Shown here: in pieces, positions 50,101-60,681 of the stretch | Position numbering within the stretch: the first letter of the stretch is position 1 | Layout: each line of letters starts with the position of its first letter | Assembly (NCBI RefSeq): GCF_016859285.1 | Contig: NC_053416.1 | Span: forward strand, 7,509,001 to 7,573,000 | DNA from: Xiphias gladius | Lineage: Eukaryota > Chordata > Actinopteri > Istiophoriformes > Xiphiidae | DNA length: 64,000 bases | Direction: 5' to 3' | The notes under the pieces: generated by a model | Told to the model about the DNA's origin: nothing | Database searches by the model: none | Seen by the model: the letters and a program-made list of their open reading frames with translations, nothing else | Program-made: the position numbers and the translations under genes

Positions 50101-53100
50101 CTGAAGGTCTGAGACGCTCCATTCAAAACCTGGGTGTTCTCCTCACCACAGCAGCTGTAGCTCACACCTCCGTCGCCACAGGAGAGGGCCTCCGCCACGC
50201 AGCAACCGGGCAACACCACACCGTTACTGTGACAACGAAAGACAAAGTACTGTCTTCAAGTTCTTCGTGCCTTGCTGTCATTTGCTACGTGTCGAGTGAA
50301 CCATGGATAGCAACTTTAAATTTTGCTTTCTGTTGACTTGCATATTTGTTTGCTTTTGTCACTTGTGTGGATATTTCAGTTTAGCTTTACATTCAAATTC
50401 ATTTTTATGCGATTTTTCTCTTCTTTTGTTTTTTTGCAAGATGTCACTTATTTTATGGTGGCAACTCTGGTCACCAAGGCAGTTAGTAGGGATTATTATT
50501 ATCAAAAACAAATCTGTTAGGAGCTTGTGTTGTGTCTGTAGAAAGTGATGCCATAGATGCTGCAACCGTGTGCATATTGCTTGAACATCAAGAGATTTTT
50601 TTTTGTTCTGAAATTGAATCAATGACCTCTATCTGCAGGATGGGGAGCTGGTACGGACAGGAAATGCTGTTTTGAAAGCAGAGATAATGTCTGCCGATGG
50701 GAATCGGGCTGCAGAGACAGAGATAACGGACAATAAGAATGGAACATATGAGGTGGGCTACACGTTACGCTCAGAGGGAGAGTACTCCTTTGCTCTGTTG
50801 CTGTACGGCCAGCCGATACGTGGCAGCCCGTTCCGCCTGCGGGTGGTGAAGCCCTCGGATGTGCCACAATCTCCAGATGACGTGAAGAGGAGGGTGAAGT
50901 CTCCCAGTGGGACCGGGGGCCACATACGGCAGAAAGCAGTGCGACGGCCTTCCAGCATGTACAGCACCACCAAGAAAAAGGAGAACCCCATTGAAGATGA
51001 GCTCATCTACAGAGTGGGTAAGACAGATGACCCAGGAGAGGAAGTTCATTTACCTGCCACACCAAGGACCATGTAGACCTAGGTCACAGCAGGAAAAACA
51101 TAAAAATTTCCTCTTCAAAGACAGTCTATTTGTTGTTTTGAATGTTTTATTCTATTAATTGTGGATCAGGAATATGCGACATGACCGCGGATTAGTTTCT
51201 AAACAATAAAACAAGTTTTTAGATTGACATTCTCCCTCCCTGGAAGCTACTGTTTTCAGTTCATGCCAGCATTCACAAGCTATGTTGTCAGGACGTCAAA
51301 CCCAGAAAACAAAAACAAGCAAACATGGATGTTGTGAAAAGGATAATAAGAACTTGGTGGTTTCTAACTTGCATAATAAATGTTGACTCTCAAATTTTGA
51401 TAGTAGAGTATCCCTGCCATGCAAAGATAATGTAGCTTCTACATATGAATGAAAGTGTAATAATCGCACCGTGATGGATTACCTGGCTCAAGCAGGATTT
51501 CAGGTCTTTGCAAGTTCATTTTTGAACTGCATTGACATAAAGAATAACCTGCCTGGAAGGTAAGAATCGAGTTGTGCTTTGAAAGAATGATCGACATCAT
51601 TGTATGTACGAGCCTTTAAGGAAAAATGTCTACACACTGAGACTAAGGTAAAAATATTAAACGTCACACCTTCTGAGAGAGTAATTATTTTTTTGTCAGG
51701 TTCCCGGGGCAGAGAGAAAGGAGAGTTCACCAATCTGCAGGGAATCTCCGCCTCTAGTAACGGCAGAGTGGTGGTGGCCGACAGCAACAACCAGTGCATA
51801 CAGGTGAGAAAGACACAGAGAGGAATGAAGATGCGTGTCAGTGCAAACATGTATGTATTTGCGACCATGTAGAATAGGAAAGTACTGTTGTTCATGCTCT
51901 GTGAACTGACTGGAACTGATTACAGGTGTTCTCCAACGATGGCCAGTTCAAGATGCGCTTCGGGGTCAGAGGTCGGTCTCCGGGGCAGCTGCAGAGACCG
52001 ACAGGTGTCACCGTGGACATGAATGGTGACATTGTGGTGGCCGACTATGACAATCGATGGGTCAGCATCTTCTCCTCTGATGGCAAGTTTAAGGTGAGGT
52101 CTCAGAGAATTGCATCGGCTAATCAGCAATACAGTATGCCTCATTTGAGGTTTATTCGTGTATGCTAGCCACTGAAAAATACGTTTTCTGAAGGGGAGTT
52201 TGGGTTTTGCATGTTCTGCCTTCACAAAGTAAAACAAAACACCACATGAACAATTTTGACCTCGCTGCCCGACTATTAGCCTCTTTCTATGTTGGGTTAA
52301 ACATAACGAAATAAACACAAAGACATAAAGAGATAAAGATGGTTTAGAAGTCTTCTCAAACGTGTTTCACGTCTCTCTTTCCCTGCTGAAATCCTCTTTG
52401 TCCTCCGCCCTCACAGAATAAGATCGGTGCAGGCCGGCTCATGGGTCCTAAAGGTGTGGCTGTGGATAAGAATGGACACATCATCACTGTGGACAACAAG
52501 GCCTGCTGCGTCTTCATCTTTCAATCCAACGGGAAGCTTGTGACTAAGTTTGGAGGCAGGGGGACGTCCGACAGACAGTTTGCCGGTGAGGAGGAGGCCT
52601 TAATATGTCCCACTCCCAAGCAATGTCCTCTCTTTCAGTGACGCCGTCTGTCATTGAGGCAGCAGTGTCTACCAGCTTTTTAAAATACATATTCCATGAT
52701 TAATGTCTTTAGCATATGTAGGCATACTATATATACTATATTACTGTATTATGAATTTTGAAAGAGTTCGACAACATGTTTTGCAGCTTGAATTTCTCAG
52801 TTGCTCACAGTTGACATAAGCACTCATTGTGAACACGTTGACTAACGAAGGTGCGGTTTAAAGTTTCAGCTTGGGGCAGCAAACGGCATAAGGAACACGT
52901 ACAGTTGCCCTCTCTCACCTCTCTTATAAGTAGATATTGGATGTGCTTATCTGGGCATGACAGTAGGAAATAAGGCAGAGTGCTAGTGTTTTTTTTTTGA
53001 GACTGCTTAAATTCTCCGCTCCATTCTTTGGTAACACCTCCACTGCCAGTTTGTGCTTTTTTTTTCTTATTTCTGAATATAGACTGATGTATTACATTGC

Positions 53101-54844
53101 ATGTTACATTCTGTTCATAAATGTAAGCCTGTATATACTTGTAGGCCAAGCCCCGGGCCACGCAATGACCCCCTGCTCCCCCCACAAACTGTGCCTGTGC
53201 TGACCGCCCTACTCTATTTTCTTCTGTGCTTATCCTTTATCTCTGACTACCTATTTTTCTTTCTTTCTGTTCTTCCTCCTGTTTTCCAATTCAGAAAAAC
53301 TTGGCCCAAACTTAAATAAATCTGGCTCAGTTTTCAGTAAGTACTAAGTGTGGCCTTGCTGCAACCTTAATCCCACAGTGCAGTGCCCTCTGTCTAACCC
53401 GACTCCCTGATTATGTGTCTCACCTCTTGAACACTCAAAATTGCTGACAAAATTGTTGGATCAAGCTGTGCCTGTACAATTATGATCAAACATACAAGTA
53501 CATGCCATTGTGATATTAACGTACTATTACAGTAATGAACATTCGATCACGTGCATTGTGTTTTTTGTGTAAATGGCTATGAAAAGATCCGTTTGTATGA
53601 TTTTTCACTGCTCTGACTCCAGCGCCATGAAACTAACCAATGTTCCCTGTTTGCCATAGGACAATCAGTGTTGTGAGCTATAGAACTCAGCCGATATGTT
53701 TTCACTTTGCATAAATACCTACCCATGGTACATTTTTTTGGGAAACCATCAGCGTAGCCTCTAATACTCTGAGATTAAACAGACTGCTTGTGCGCAGACC
53801 TTTTAGAATGGGGAGGGGACTGAATCTCAGAGCCTTGAGCCTTTCCATATAATCTAACTTTTGAGTATTAGTACTGCTTTGACATCCTGACAAGACAGAA
53901 ACAAAAAAATGCCAACAGACTACTCCAGGGGAATCAGAACAGCTAACCATTAGATTAACCTAAATTACGTAACTGCAGCTTTAGGCACAAGTAGTTCAAA
54001 TTTGTTCAAACAGCCTACTAACAGTGAAGGGAATGGTGCAGACTACACGAATCAATCATGAATCAGCTCCAGCTACAGCAAATTCAACAATAACCTGCCT
54101 CCCTCTCCTCGTCCAGGTCCACACTTTGTTGCAGTTAACAACAAGAATGAAATTATCGTGACCGATTTTCACAATCACTCTGTGAAGGTAAGACATGCTT
54201 TGTCCTGCGTTCAGAAGAAAACCTTTTGAAAACACAATGTAACATTCATTCACTCATTCATTTTCTATTTAGTTTGTCCAAATGGCGATGTAGACAAAAC
54301 CTGTGGTTTTACTCACCTCCTGTCCCAGGTATACAGTGCAGATGGAGAGTTCTTGTTCAAATTCGGCTCTCATGGCGAAGGCAATGGCCAGTTCAATGCT
54401 CCCACCGGTGTGGCCGTTGACGCCAACGGAAACATCATCGTCGCTGACTGGGGGAACAGCAGAATACAGGTGAGATGGGCTTTATTCAGTCTGCTGTCAA
54501 CGTCACACCTTAGGGACTTGAAACTCATATTCTCTGATACGCAGCTTGGGTTTCAGCTCAGCAACAGTAAACCGCCGTCTCAGTCGCAGCTGCTTGAAAC
54601 CTGCAGATCCGAGCGTCCGAGCCCTTGGTTACTTCTACACCGCAATGCCTGTACACTGCAGACTCCAACTGCTGTGTTTTTCTGTTTTTAGGTGTTTGAC
54701 AGCACAGGCTCCTTCTTATCCTACATAAACACCTCAGCAGACCCGCTGTACGGCCCCCAGGGCCTCGCCCTCACCTCAGACGGACATGTGGCTGTTGCTG
54801 ACTCCGGCAACCACTGCTTTAAGGTTTACAGATATCTGCAGTAA
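45139..54844 (+). CDS. trim3: TRIM3 (RING/B-box/filamin/NHL E3 ubiquitin ligase), 15 coding exons, 748 aa
   Basis: Brat-like TRIM-NHL ligase; in mammals a brain-enriched protein of endosomes and synapses. Exons: 45139-45272, 47430-47559, 48058-48168, 48349-48500, 48821-49001, 49351-49452, 49628-49726, 50094-50246, 50639-51017, 51700-51803, 51926-52093, 52417-52585, 54117-54187, 54329-54469, 54692-54844. Phases join into 748 residues; human TRIM3 is 744. RING: C23, C26, C38, H40, C43, C46, C60, C63. B-box: C119, H122, C131, C134, C139, C142, H147, H150. Coiled coil is about 165-300, filamin-like domain about 320-430, and six NHL repeats run from about 475 to the end. The start MAKRE and the SRGREKGEF segment point to TRIM3, not TRIM2. 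ATG 45139 has the better context; an in-frame ATG at 45127 would add four residues, and a TAA just before it excludes a longer N-terminus. Residue 45 is Ser where human TRIM2 and TRIM3 have Arg (FCESC). The exon ending 47559 uses the weak donor GTTTGA. Confidence 0.96.
45972..45984 (+). promoter_or_regulatory. CTCF-like motif
   Basis: CCACCAGAGGGCA matches the core of the vertebrate CTCF consensus (CCACNAGRGGGCR) well. It lies in trim3 intron 1. Binding is not shown by sequence alone. Confidence 0.35.
47066..47100. repeat. (CA)n microsatellite
   Basis: CA tract with a CG interruption, in trim3 intron 1. Confidence 0.9.
53295..53336 (+). other. trim3: candidate 42-nt cassette micro-exon of trim3
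   Basis: A very strong pyrimidine tract and ATTCAG (AG at 53293-53294) precede 42 bases, followed by the consensus donor GTAAGT (53337). Exon 52417-52585 ends in phase 1 and exon 54117 resumes in phase 1, so inclusion keeps the frame. It inserts 14 residues and changes the junction codon: [14 protein letters not shown], then S in place of G. The site lies inside the NHL propeller, just before PHFVAVNN. The exon-skipped form matches the known TRIM3 protein, so this would be regulated inclusion. Confidence 0.5.
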
Positions 54845-57612
54845 GCTGGGGGAAGACGGCGCCGACACAACTCCTGTTCAGACGAGTTAATGTCACATAC
54901 TGCTTGTGGACATACAGCTGCAATGTGCCTGCACACTGTACAGCCTAGGTTCCGCAGATTCATTTTCCGTTTCATTTTGTCTCTACATACTTTCGAAAAT
55001 CTAACATTTAAAGCTGAAAAAAAAAGAAATCTGAGAAAAAAATGTTTACATGAAAAACGACCCGAACCCCCAACATTCAAGTGTGATTAAAATGTTTTTT
55101 AAAAGACAAAACAAGCCAGTTATCCAAAACAATATCGTTAAAAAAATGACTTTATATCGCTCTTTCCGAGAAAAGAAATCTCAAAAGACTGTCCTGGTAA
55201 AATAAAGATTAAAAGAAATAAAAATTCACCAGCAACTAAGAAATAAAACATCCTGTAATTAGATATTTCCCTGTCTGATCACTCATGGTTTGAATACCTT
55301 AAAGCTGTTAAAACTTTAATGCCAATAACCAAATGAAGGGGAAAATGAACCGGAAATTAATCTCCGGAACAAGACGTTTCAGCTCTGTGTCTTACAAGTG
55401 GGTAGACGGCCCGACAGTCTAAAGTTGGTGACGCGCTGCCGTTTTTCGGGCAGTGCAGATGGGCAACACTCCCGGCAACCAGCAAACTAAGTGAGCCACA
55501 GAAGCGGACAGTCAACTGCCTGTCTCCTGGTGAGGAGACGATGCTTTGTGATTGGAGTAACGATGCTCAGGCCTTTTTCTTGAACACTGTTGCGTGTTTG
55601 TGTGCTCCAGAAAAATTACCCTGTGGTGACTGCCTTACAATTTCTCATCAATAAAACACATCAGAACACACACAGACAGGAATGTGTTGCTTAAAGAAAA
55701 AGTTGTTTCTTATTCTCATTCTGCACCTTATCACTCCAACAAGATTCCTGACAATGAATAGTTTTTTTTGTGTTTTTTTTAATTTCACTTTTTTTTTGGT
55801 TACCTATATGCAGGTGGTTTTGCTTTGGTACCCAAAGACAAGCATCAAGAAGCACAACAGTGAATAGAACGAAAAGGTTTTTGAACGCAGCATCTGAACC
55901 GGCTCCACTTTTAACGTAAAGCCCGGTCCCTTCCAGCCAGTCTTTCTCTCTCTGTTAACCGAGACAAACATCTGACATCTGACCCCGTTAGTTCTCGCAC
56001 TTTTGTGAATTCATATCTACAACCAAATGTAGTTGTACATATGCATATTTAGGTGTATATATGGATTTGGTGTCCATGTTATTTGACTATATAGCCTACT
56101 TATTCCAGCACTTAACGAATCAAGGATTTCAACACTGGAGTATATACTAATACAGTAGAGGGTTATGCCAAGTAGTAGCCAGCTGAATGACTTGCAAACA
56201 TCAATGGAACAATGTTGTATACACCTTATTTGCTGTATTTTATTTTTTCAAAGGACTTAATTTATTTTTAATTTTCTTTTCTACATAATTTGCTCTACAA
56301 ATTATTTTTCTAATTGGTGCATTTGAACTGTTTCCTCTTTGCCAAACATCGTTGTACATAGGCCTCGTAACTTGTAGCACTGAAAGCTGTTGTCTCTCTT
56401 GCCTCTTCCCGATGAGCTCACATCCAGTTAAACAGTAACTTTTCCTTCTGCCAAAACGTATTGTCGTAAGTTGTTGTCGAGCGTTGCAGAAAATACAAAT
56501 ATTATAAGTTATATAGTTTGCAAGAGTAATATATGCCTGTGTATAGTTATCATTTAACATAACCAGAAAGTGTACTGTATATTACAATCATATTCTTGTC
56601 GTAGAGGACATGCACCTTTATCACGAATTTTCCAGTAGCTGCCCATTAATTTGCTTTGTAGTACAGTGTGTTGAAGGTTTTCTGTGTGGCTCCTTGAGAA
56701 AACACACCACCAGCTAACACGCAGTAACACGGGACGTTTTTCACCCGTCTTCTAGGATTGAATTGCCTGCCCCTGATAACTGAGCTGTCGTTCCTTCTCT
56801 CTTTCCATCTGTATTTCCGATTTATTGGAAAGCTCTCTGTAATGGCTCGCTTCAGTTGACTCACCTCCTCCGTGAATCGGACTCCTGTGTTACCACGGTT
56901 TTATTTTCACGGGTATGTCTATCCCTCACCTGTAACAGTCACTGACCTACTCATGTCTGTGCGAAATAAAGGAAGCACGTAGAAACTGAACAATACATCA
57001 ACCATCTTGTGTATCCTACTGTATACTACAAGAAGCCAGTCTTACAAGAAGTAATCACTATGTAACCATGGCAAAGATACAAATGTAAATATTAAAGAAT
57101 AACACTACGAACGGTTGTTCAAATGGTCTGTTTTGTATAACCAGACTTCAGTCAATGAATGCATCCATTTTCTTCTGTACAAGGTTACGATGACTCATTG
57201 TTTTTAGTAATGTGCTTGTTTTCTTTTAATTTTTTTTTTCTGGCAGATTAGAAACCAGTGTGGCCACGTCTTTTCTTATCAAGATAAGCATCTGAATATT
57301 CAGCAGCCTTATAAAGGAGATTAGAGTCTTGAGTCCCATCCTGACGAGCCGTTTTTGTTGAAAGCCCCTGCTCTCTGGTGGCTATTTGAAAAACTGTCAA
57401 TCGTGTAGAAAATGGCCAAATAATGGAAACTTGACTAAATCAGATTGTTATGCTACATCATTTAAAGTATATGTTTCTCCTAAAAACTCAGAGTTGAATG
57501 GACATTTCAACTTACAACTTATATCTTTAGCAGTAATGATGTTTAGGTTTTCAAGCATTATCGTGCATTTCTTCATTTTCTTTGGTCATTTTGTTTATAA
57601 AAAAACAATAAA
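54845..57612 (+). other. trim3: probable trim3 3' UTR
   Basis: AT-rich non-coding sequence after the TAA at 54842-54844. AATAAA hexamers occur at 55201-55206, 56965-56970 and 57607-57612, so short and long forms are possible. No coding exon, transposon or RNA gene is recognised here. Short open frames on both strands look random. Confidence 0.5.
56034..57091 (+). promoter_or_regulatory. cluster of Pumilio-response-like motifs (TGTANATA)
   Basis: Four matches: TGTACATA at 56034 and 56353, TGTATATA at 56054, and TGTAAATA at 57084, all on the trim3 sense strand. They are relevant only if the long 3' UTR form is made. Confidence 0.35.
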
Positions 57613-58006
57613 AGGACTTCCTGCCATAACATGATTTTAGTATTTTGTAGAATTAGAAATAATCTTCATTTTAAAGATGTTTAATCAGATATTGGCATCA
57701 TCATGGAAAAAAATGTCAAAATCAGTATCTATCTTTAGACCACTCTCTGCAAACCAAATGGGACGTAATAGACTGACATCCACAGTCTGTTGTGTAAGGT
57801 CACATAAGCAACCATTGTGCACAATTTGTGCTGATGATAGGCTGGTGTTGCGATGGATACCAAGTTGTCCCCTACAGTGCTGCAACTACCAGCATCAGGC
57901 ACCCAGTGGTGTAGCATACTTAGTTTTAATCAGCCTAATGCCTACATGAATCATTTACATACACATTTATTTTCTGACAAAGTTTGTATCACATTATATG
58001 GTCCTC

Positions 58007-58039
<33 letters not shown>

Positions 58040-58723
58040 TATATATATATATATATATGGCCCTTCATTAAAATCACATTTCTCTAAAGAGACAGAATAA
58101 AGTCACTATTTAGTCATTACAAAAGCAGGAGGTGAGAAAACATGTCCTTGTAGTTTGAAAACTGAATTAAAAACACCAAACTGTTCCAGAGGGTTAAATG
58201 AGGATGGTTGACCAGGATAGCAAAGATGGTGAGAAAACAGGGAACCAGAGTCCTCTCAGGAAACCTCTTATTCTAGGCAGCAGCCTGGCCGCTGCAGGGT
58301 CAGTTTGGGTATTTCTGACAGAATTATGGCATAGTTTCGGGTGTAAACAAAAGGAGCCCTCACCACAAATGCGCACATATCAAAATTAAAGAACTTGGGC
58401 ATTCAAGTGTAAAAATCAGACCATCTTAAAGCCAGTGCACAGACCACATTGAGTTTGAGAAGGAAATGGTCAAACAGGTTCAATACTTTGATGCTGCAAA
58501 GTGCCAAAACAGAGAACAAATTCTATCTCTAAATTTAATTTTGAGATTCTTGGAGGAGTCTAATTTCTGCAATTCAAAATGTTGAATCTCACATAACTGG
58601 CTGACAGTGTCCTGATATCAGAAATAACTACTCCGGCAACTTTTGAGTGCGCTAATTTTGCGGAGCCACTATGGGTAAACATAGTGGCTTTTTTTAAAGA
58701 CATATTACAGGTCAGTAATACAT
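57613..58723. other. intergenic gap between convergent trim3 and the B30.2 TRIM gene
   Basis: AT-rich, containing an (AT)n repeat; no gene seen. The two genes face each other tail to tail, so parts may belong to long 3' UTRs. Confidence 0.5.
58007..58058. repeat. (AT)n microsatellite with an AC interruption
   Basis: Two AT tracts separated by ACACACAC. Confidence 0.95.
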
Positions 58724-58729
58724 TTTATT
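58724..58729 (-). terminator. poly(A) signal candidate for the - strand TRIM gene
   Basis: TTTATT on the + strand is AATAAA on the - strand, about 1.95 kb beyond the stop codon. Other - strand signals may exist; no usage evidence. Confidence 0.3.
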
Positions 58730-60681
58730 GTACCTGTAACTAATATGCTCTCTTGAAAAGATGGGTAATAACACTGAGCAAGGTGGGTACAGCGAGTGGA
58801 TAGTAAAGGCTTTAAAGGAAATAAAATTCAAGTCTTTTTACCTCTTTTAATCTCATTGTAAACTCTGAGAAACACTGAGCACATTAATAGCGGGTGAAAG
58901 GGCCACAAACAGGGGATACCAAGATTATTTCTTTATGTCACATTTGTCGTCAGCCCAAAAACTGCTAGGCTGAATACATTAATGAAATTAAGCAATGGAA
59001 TGTATGTATAAGTATTAAATGAGGTACACCATCTTAGACGAAACATTTATCAGCAAATAATCTAATTTAAGAGCACAGAATTTTGCAATCCTTCTTAGAC
59101 ATCTGGGGGAAAAAATAAAAATAAAAATAAAAAATCTCAAATATTATCACTAATCATGTTTTTAAATGTTTCTACTATGCTCCTCAATAAGATCATTTGA
59201 AAAAGAAAAAAAATAAAATAAAACAAGACAAAAACAACTCACTGTACAACCCTGTAAAATGGCAAACTTTCCACTTCTAGGTCCATAACACAAAGCATCG
59301 TCTTTTGCACAAACAAAAATAAAAATCCATACAGATTATCATGTCAAATAGGAAGTTGTTTAACTCATAACTTTATGAAGGAAGAAAAAAAAAAAAAAGT
59401 ATAATATATATTGTCCAGATACATGTATTTTTACATTCAAAAATTGATAAAACTGCATCAACTGACAAAAAATAATGAGGGAAGGGAAAAAACATGAACA
59501 CGTAATAAAAATTTCATTCAGCGTTCTATAGGTTTTCATTTTAGTCGAGTCCACCAGGCTCTTGGCTGTGAATCCTGACAGTAACGGAATGTCTTTTACA
59601 GTAAAACACGTCTACAGGTTTACCCGCTGACATACTTGGGGGCATGGCAGAATCGCCGTTAGAATATCTGAAATTGTTTGTTTTGTCTTACGCTTGCTCA
59701 TTTTCAGGCAAACTATCTTAAAATATCTCTAACAAAGCTAAATGCGTCATCAGTATCACTGCTCACAAAAATAAGCTGCAAAATGTGACTCAGAGCAATA
59801 TAGAGAGGAATTTGCAACAGTCCCGGAAAGTCAACAATGTACAGAATAATTAAAAAAAAAAAACAAAAAACAAAAAAAAGATACATGACAGATGATTTTA
59901 AAAGGCTGATGATAAAATTATCTGTACTTATCCTTAACATATACAAAACAAACAACCTGAGCCTTTAGTTCTTGGAAATCTAATCATTATCTAAGAGCTG
60001 AAATCCCAGTACGAGGTGGCCAATTTGAGTCAAATTATTCTGATAACTATCATTACTGACTGACCGACTGTTCTTCAGTCTAGATTTAATCAGGGAATCT
60101 TAACTGTCGACAACTATCAATGTGATAACTATGCCATATTTCTTTTAAGATCTACCCAACAAGTCAAGAGCACTGGCCCCTGCCTGGCGAAAACCTAGCC
60201 AATGTGAGTTTATGTACAGTAGCATAGCATAGCAGTTGCTAATAGGATGTATATGCTCTAAATCAACAAGAGCATCTGAGGCATCTGTATCCCAACAGAC
60301 ACAGTGATATAGACAGCAAAGCACCTCTCCTCACCCCCAGCCACAGTAGTTAGGGGGTATAAGCCTACAGTTTGTGTCTACTTTGAAAAATACCAAATTT
60401 CAAAATTTTCAACCTCAAAGTATGAGAGAAATGAAGCTCTTCATTACAACCAAAGTGTGATAAGATACCTGGTAATCATTTTCAGTGCAATCGTTTTTTT
60501 CTAACACCTGTAAGACCGGCAAGTAACAGCTCAAATGCATACGATACCAAGGGTCCAATGGTCAGCACCCCCCTGTAGCTCCAGCATGGTCTATGAGAGT
60601 AAACCTTGCTCAAAGCAAATCTGAAAAGACTGGCATACATGAGTTGACTCTTAGATAAATAAAAACTCTCTCGCAGCTCTC

